8,074 bases of DNA from assembly GCA_029907055.1 (NCBI GenBank), contig JARYMO010000058.1:1-8074 (forward strand), given 5' to 3'. The notes below the pieces were generated by a model. The model was not told where the DNA came from, did not search any database, and worked only from the letters and a program-made list of their open reading frames with translations. Shown piece after piece: positions 5,205 to 8,074 of this stretch (positions within the stretch are counted from its first letter, which is position 1; each line of letters starts with the position of its first letter). Both the position numbers and the translations under genes were made by a program. The stretch comes from Syntrophomonadaceae bacterium (GTDB lineage: Bacteria > Bacillota > Syntrophomonadia > Syntrophomonadales > Syntrophothermaceae).

Positions 5205-7664
5205 GTGGAAGAGAAGGGCATCGGGTGCTGGAAGCGGGCCATGGCGGTGGTGATGCTGGCACTACTGGCGGTGGTGGTCGCCTGCCGCCCGGTAGTGGCC
5301 GCGGGAAGCCCCAGTCCGTGGGCGCGAGCAGGAGTGGACGCCGCGCGGGACAAGGGGCTGGTCATCGCCCAGGCCGACGGGAACTACCAGGCCAACATCA
5401 CGCGGCAACTATTCTGCGCGCTGGTGGTGAACATGGTGGAAAAGGCGCTGGGCCACTCCGTCCCCCCGGCAGCGGTCAATCCCTTCCAGGACACCGCCGA
5501 CCCGGCGGTACTGAAGGCATACCAGCTGGGGGTGGTGAAGGGGGTCACGGCCACGCGCTTCGCCCCCCAGCAGGCCATCACCCGGGAACAGATGGCGGTG
5601 ATGATGATGCAGGGGGCGAGAAAGCTCGACCAGCTGAAGGGCACCTCCTTTGCCGTACTTTCCGGGCCGGTCACGGTGAGCTTTGCTGACCTGGACCAGG
5701 TATCGGGCTGGGCACTGCAGGCCGTGCAGGAGGCGAACCAACTGGGGATCATGCTGGGGGTGGGCGGCAATCGCATCAACCCCAAGGGGAACACCACCGT
5801 GGAGCAGAGCATCCTGCTGGTGCAACGGCTTTACGACGGCATCATGAGCCACGCGCAGGAGGGCGGCCAGCCGGGGGGAGATGACAACGTGCCCAACTCC
5901 CCGCCGGTAACCATCATCAACCCGGCGGTGTTCTCAGTCCCCGAGCAGACCCCGCTGCTGCTGCGGGCTTCGCAGCTGGCCACCGACGCCGACGGAGACG
6001 CGCTGGAAATCGTGGAGGTCTCGGGGGGCACGGTGGGTTCCTGCAGCCTGACCAGCGACGGCGGCTGTCGCTACGTCTCCCGCGACATCAGCGCCGATGT
6101 CACCGACAGCCTGTCGGTGGTGGTCTCGGACGGCCGGGCCTCGCTGGCGGTGAACGTCAGGGTGCAGGTACTGGCCAGCGCCCCCTCCGGGAACGCACCC
6201 GTGCCCTTGGCTAATCCGGTGGTGCTGGCGGTAGCGGAGCGGGTGCCGCTCGCCATCCAGGCCTCCCGGCTGGCCGCTGACGGCGATGGAGACGCCTTGA
6301 AGGTGGTCCGGGTCAACGGACAGCCCACCAGCACCCCCACCACCTGGGGTACGGCGGTGGTGACGGCGGAAGGGGACTGCCTGTACACCTCGCGCGACAT
6401 CGCCGCGGACGCCATCGATGATTTCCCCGTCACCGTCTCGGACGGGGTCCATGAAGCGCACGTCAACGTGCGCGTCCAGGTGGCGGCAGGGCTGGAACTG
6501 GCCCCGCTCCGGCCCACGGTGGCGGCAGTGAGCGTGACCGGCACCCCGGCCATGCACGAGACGTTGCGGGCAGGAATGGTCACCTACCTCGGGGGTATCC
6601 CTTCGCCGGCCCCCGTGCTGAGCTACCAGTGGATGGCGGCCAGTTCCCCTGCCGGCCCCTTCCTTGAGCTCCCCGGTGCTACCGGGGCCACCTATACCGC
6701 GTCGCGGGATGACGTGGGCAGGTACCTGAAGCTGAAGGTGACAGCCAGTGGCTCGGCGGGCGGCTGGGCGGTCAGCGAGGTGAAGGGTCCGGTGGGGTTC
6801 GGCTTCGCCGGCGGCGACGGCTCGGCCGCTAACCCCTTCCAGATTGCCACCGCACGCCAGTTCATGCTGCTGGACGACGTCAGTGTTCCCACCATGGACC
6901 ACTATTTCCGCCTGGTGTCTGACATCACCCTGGGCCCCAACCAGTACGTGCGGCCTGCGTTCTTCGGGGTGCTGGACGGGAACGGCCACACGGTGCGCAT
7001 CGACCTCGACCTGGCGGGCGAGGTGCAGAACGTGGGCCTGTTCGCCTCCACCCCCAACGTGAACCTGCCGGTCCGCATCGAGAACCTGGCGGTGGCAGGA
7101 CGCATTCACGCCCCCGCTGCCAGCTGCGTGGGGGGAGTAATAGGCTACAACGGCGCCACCATCGCCGGATGCCGCTCCACGGTGACCATCGTGGGGAAGG
7201 ACCGCGTGGGGGGCGTGGCGGGCACCAACCTTGGACGCCTGGAACGGTGCGCGGCAACTGGTGAGCACGTGTTCGGGAACAGCGCGGTCGGGGGGCTGGT
7301 GGGCCTCAACCTGCACGACGGCATACGGATGGACGATGGCGTGGTGCTCGACTGCTACGCGCGCAGCACCGTGCACGGCACGGGCAGGGTGGGCGGCCTG
7401 GTGGGGCATAACCGCGACGTGGTGCGCTCCTGCTACGCGGCGGGACGCGTGGACGGCGAGGGAGACCGCGGGGGCTTGGTGGGGTACAACGAGGGGGGCT
7501 GGGTGGTCGACTCCTTCTACGACCGCGAGGTGTCCGGCCGTAATGACACCGGCCGCGGCGAGCCCCGGACCACCGTCCAGATGCAGACGCCGATCACCTT
7601 CCAGGCCTGGGACTACAATCACGTGTGGCTGGTGCTGGCGGGGCGCTACCCGGAACTCAGGTAG
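5205..7664 (+). CDS. SLH-domain surface protein with cadherin-like, Ig-like and GLUG repeats
   Basis: The 819-residue exported protein is probably held on the cell wall by SLH domains, which in other bacteria bind pyruvylated secondary polymers. Residues 1-33 are a signal peptide (K10-R11, then AMAVVMLALLAVVVA); VVAC at 24-27 also fits a lipobox. SLH repeats lie at about 35-82 (ITRQ), 92-141 (ITREQM) and 158-212 (TTVEQS, motif degraded). Two related cadherin-like repeats follow (229-324 and 329-427), each with a D-x-DGDAL segment suited to calcium and an SRDI...VSDG end. An Ig-like domain (about 434-530, SYQWMA, GATGATYTASRDDVGRYLKLKVTASG) precedes a GLUG region (535-775) with units such as GGLVGHN and CYAAGRV. 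The tail FQAWDYNHVWLVLAGRYPELR is usual for GLUG proteins. GTG 5205 is chosen because it follows GGGGGTG by seven bases and keeps the basic signal start; ATG 5241 would lose it. The ligand is unknown; adhesion or matrix building is inference. Confidence 0.9.
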   Translation: MEEKGIGCWKRAMAVVMLALLAVVVACRPVVAAGSPSPWARAGVDAARDKGLVIAQADGNYQANITRQLFCALVVNMVEKALGHSVPPAAVNPFQDTADPAVLKAYQLGVVKGVTATRFAPQQAITREQMAVMMMQGARKLDQLKGTSFAVLSGPVTVSFADLDQVSGWALQAVQEANQLGIMLGVGGNRINPKGNTTVEQSILLVQRLYDGIMSHAQEGGQPGGDDNVPNSPPVTIINPAVFSVPEQTPLLLRASQLATDADGDALEIVEVSGGTVGSCSLTSDGGCRYVSRDISADVTDSLSVVVSDGRASLAVNVRVQVLASAPSGNAPVPLANPVVLAVAERVPLAIQASRLAADGDGDALKVVRVNGQPTSTPTTWGTAVVTAEGDCLYTSRDIAADAIDDFPVTVSDGVHEAHVNVRVQVAAGLELAPLRPTVAAVSVTGTPAMHETLRAGMVTYLGGIPSPAPVLSYQWMAASSPAGPFLELPGATGATYTASRDDVGRYLKLKVTASGSAGGWAVSEVKGPVGFGFAGGDGSAANPFQIATARQFMLLDDVSVPTMDHYFRLVSDITLGPNQYVRPAFFGVLDGNGHTVRIDLDLAGEVQNVGLFASTPNVNLPVRIENLAVAGRIHAPAASCVGGVIGYNGATIAGCRSTVTIVGKDRVGGVAGTNLGRLERCAATGEHVFGNSAVGGLVGLNLHDGIRMDDGVVLDCYARSTVHGTGRVGGLVGHNRDVVRSCYAAGRVDGEGDRGGLVGYNEGGWVVDSFYDREVSGRNDTGRGEPRTTVQMQTPITFQAWDYNHVWLVLAGRYPELR
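5889..6485 (+). repeat. Two tandem cadherin-like repeats inside the surface protein gene
   Basis: Residues 229-324 (bases 5889-6176) and 329-427 (6189-6485) share NP-V--V-E--PL---AS-LA-D-DGDAL and, later, Y-SRDI-AD--D---V-VSDG. The matching order and spacing indicate an internal duplication. The acidic D261/D263/D265 and D359/D361/D363 clusters are candidate calcium ligands. Confidence 0.75.
7125..7529 (+). repeat. GLUG repeats in the surface protein gene
   Basis: About five units start near residues 641, 667, 694, 728 and 755, with cores GGVIGYN, GGVAGTN, GGLVGLN, GGLVGHN and GGLVGYN. Each core is followed by a strand holding a cysteine or an aromatic residue (GCRST, RCAAT, DCYAR, SCYAA, SFYD). 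This is the known GLUG pattern, expected to build a repetitive beta structure. Confidence 0.8.
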
Positions 7665-7704
7665 GGGCGGCGGCCAAGACGGCCCCGGCGGGACAACTGA
7701 GATT

Positions 7705-7749
7705 GCCCCCAGGCTCTGCCCGGGCAGGGGGCTCCGCGTCGTGACGCGG
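7705..7749. terminator. Palindromic region between convergent genes, possible two-way terminator
   Basis: GCCCCC (7705-7710) pairs with GGGGGC (7727-7732) around the palindrome CTGCCCGGGCAG (7716-7727). Directly after it CCGCGTC (7734-7740), GT, GACGCGG (7743-7749) forms a second perfect inverted repeat. The surface protein gene and the minus-strand gene at 7809 end on either side, so stopping transcription from both sides is a sensible role. Neither side has a T-run. Confidence 0.4.
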
Positions 7750-7808
7750 GAGGTCGCCTGCACAGGTGTCGGAGGGGTGCTGCCGGACGGGCGAGGGTAG
7801 GCACGGGG

Positions 7809-8074
7809 TTACGGCGCGGGGTGGGACGGAGGTGACTCGAGCGCGGCCACCAGCGAGGAGATGATGTCGGTGGCCTGCGCGCGGGCGGCGGGGTCCTGCA
7901 GGTCGGTGCCGGCGAGGGTGGCCAGCACGATAGCGTCAATCTCCTGCGCCGCGTTGCCCTGGCGGGGGGCGGCGGCCCAGCGGTGCAGCACCTGCAGCAA
8001 GGGCCAGCCCTCGCGGCGGGTGAAGGCTTCTTCCAGCAGCTCCATCAGGCACAGCATCTCGCGGGAGGAGAGGC
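7809..8074 (-). CDS. Unrecognised protein, 3' part (runs off the right edge)
   Basis: This frame reads leftwards from the window edge to a TAA at 7811-7809, with 87 complete codons visible. It looks real: third codon positions are almost all G or C and the composition is balanced rather than arginine- or proline-swamped. The visible sequence appears helical (for example MLCLMELLEEAFTRREGWPL and EIDAIVLATLAGTD) with a proline-rich end (SPPSHPAP), no cysteine motif, and no signal peptide or membrane segment. An ATG at 8057-8055 is present, but the 17 bases before it hold no ribosome site and the frame stays open to the edge, so the true start is probably outside. It converges on the surface protein gene, 144 bases away. 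I do not recognise a family. Confidence 0.65.
   Translation of the reverse strand, partial: LSSREMLCLMELLEEAFTRREGWPLLQVLHRWAAAPRQGNAAQEIDAIVLATLAGTDLQDPAARAQATDIISSLVAALESPPSHPAP

Noticed and set aside
4741..5262. 173-codon minus-strand open frame across the intergenic region
   Set aside because: The product is dominated by Pro, Ser, Ala and Arg, with no ribosome site or motif seen; treated as chance in GC-rich DNA.
4631..5689. 352-codon open frame on the plus strand bridging the HD and SLH genes
   Set aside because: It overlaps two well-supported genes out of frame and its Gly/Arg/Pro-rich product has no recognisable fold. Only its internal ribosome site and ATG at 5080-5095 were kept as an observation.
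5934..7763. 609-codon open frame on the minus strand
   Set aside because: It is antisense to the surface protein; its composition (His, Ala, Gly, Val) mirrors the repeats on the other strand.

Overview
The window is GC-rich (by eye about two thirds G+C) and carries six protein genes, two of them cut by the window edges. AGGAGG-type ribosome sites before two genes, S-layer homology (SLH) domains, a Gram-positive-type cardiolipin synthase and a membrane-anchored D,D-carboxypeptidase point to a high-GC member of the Bacillota (Firmicutes), probably a deep-branching or thermophilic clostridial lineage. That placement is inference; no marker gene fixes the genus.

Layout. (1) 1-868, minus strand: 5' part of a 23S rRNA uracil-C5 methyltransferase (RlmD type) with its [4Fe-4S] cysteines; the catalytic half lies beyond the left edge. 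(2) 869-1035: intergenic region between divergent genes, with a TATAAT box for the rightward gene close against the methyltransferase ribosome site. (3) 1036-2283: secreted, C-terminally anchored D-alanyl-D-alanine carboxypeptidase (peptidase S11). (4) 2284-2538: hairpin-rich intergenic region ending in an extended -10 promoter. (5) 2539-4137: cardiolipin synthase with two HKD motifs. (6) 4251-4802: small HD-domain phosphohydrolase whose extended -10 box predicts a transcript starting on its ATG. (7) 4803-5204: about 400 bases without a convincing gene, holding one hairpin and an orphan ribosome site plus ATG. (8) 5205-7664: 819-residue surface protein with three SLH repeats, two cadherin-like repeats, an Ig-like domain and GLUG repeats. 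(9) 7665-7808: convergent intergenic region with palindromes. (10) 7809-8074, minus strand: 3' part of an unrecognised gene.

How they fit. The carboxypeptidase trims peptidoglycan stem peptides, cardiolipin synthase sets membrane lipid composition, and the SLH protein is predicted to bind the cell wall, so the middle of the window has a cell-envelope theme. Each gene on the plus strand is separated from the next by at least 113 bases, and three have their own -10-like box (GGTATAATT, GGTATAGTT, GGTACAATA), so they look like single transcription units rather than one operon.

I found no CRISPR array, tRNA, rRNA, transposase, phage gene or recognisable defence system, and nothing I would call a new multi-gene system. 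The most checkable unusual points are the predicted leaderless HD gene with a palindrome over its -10 box, the inverted repeat at the -35 position of the cardiolipin synthase promoter, the KNG (rather than KTG) motif of the carboxypeptidase, and the architecture of the surface protein.
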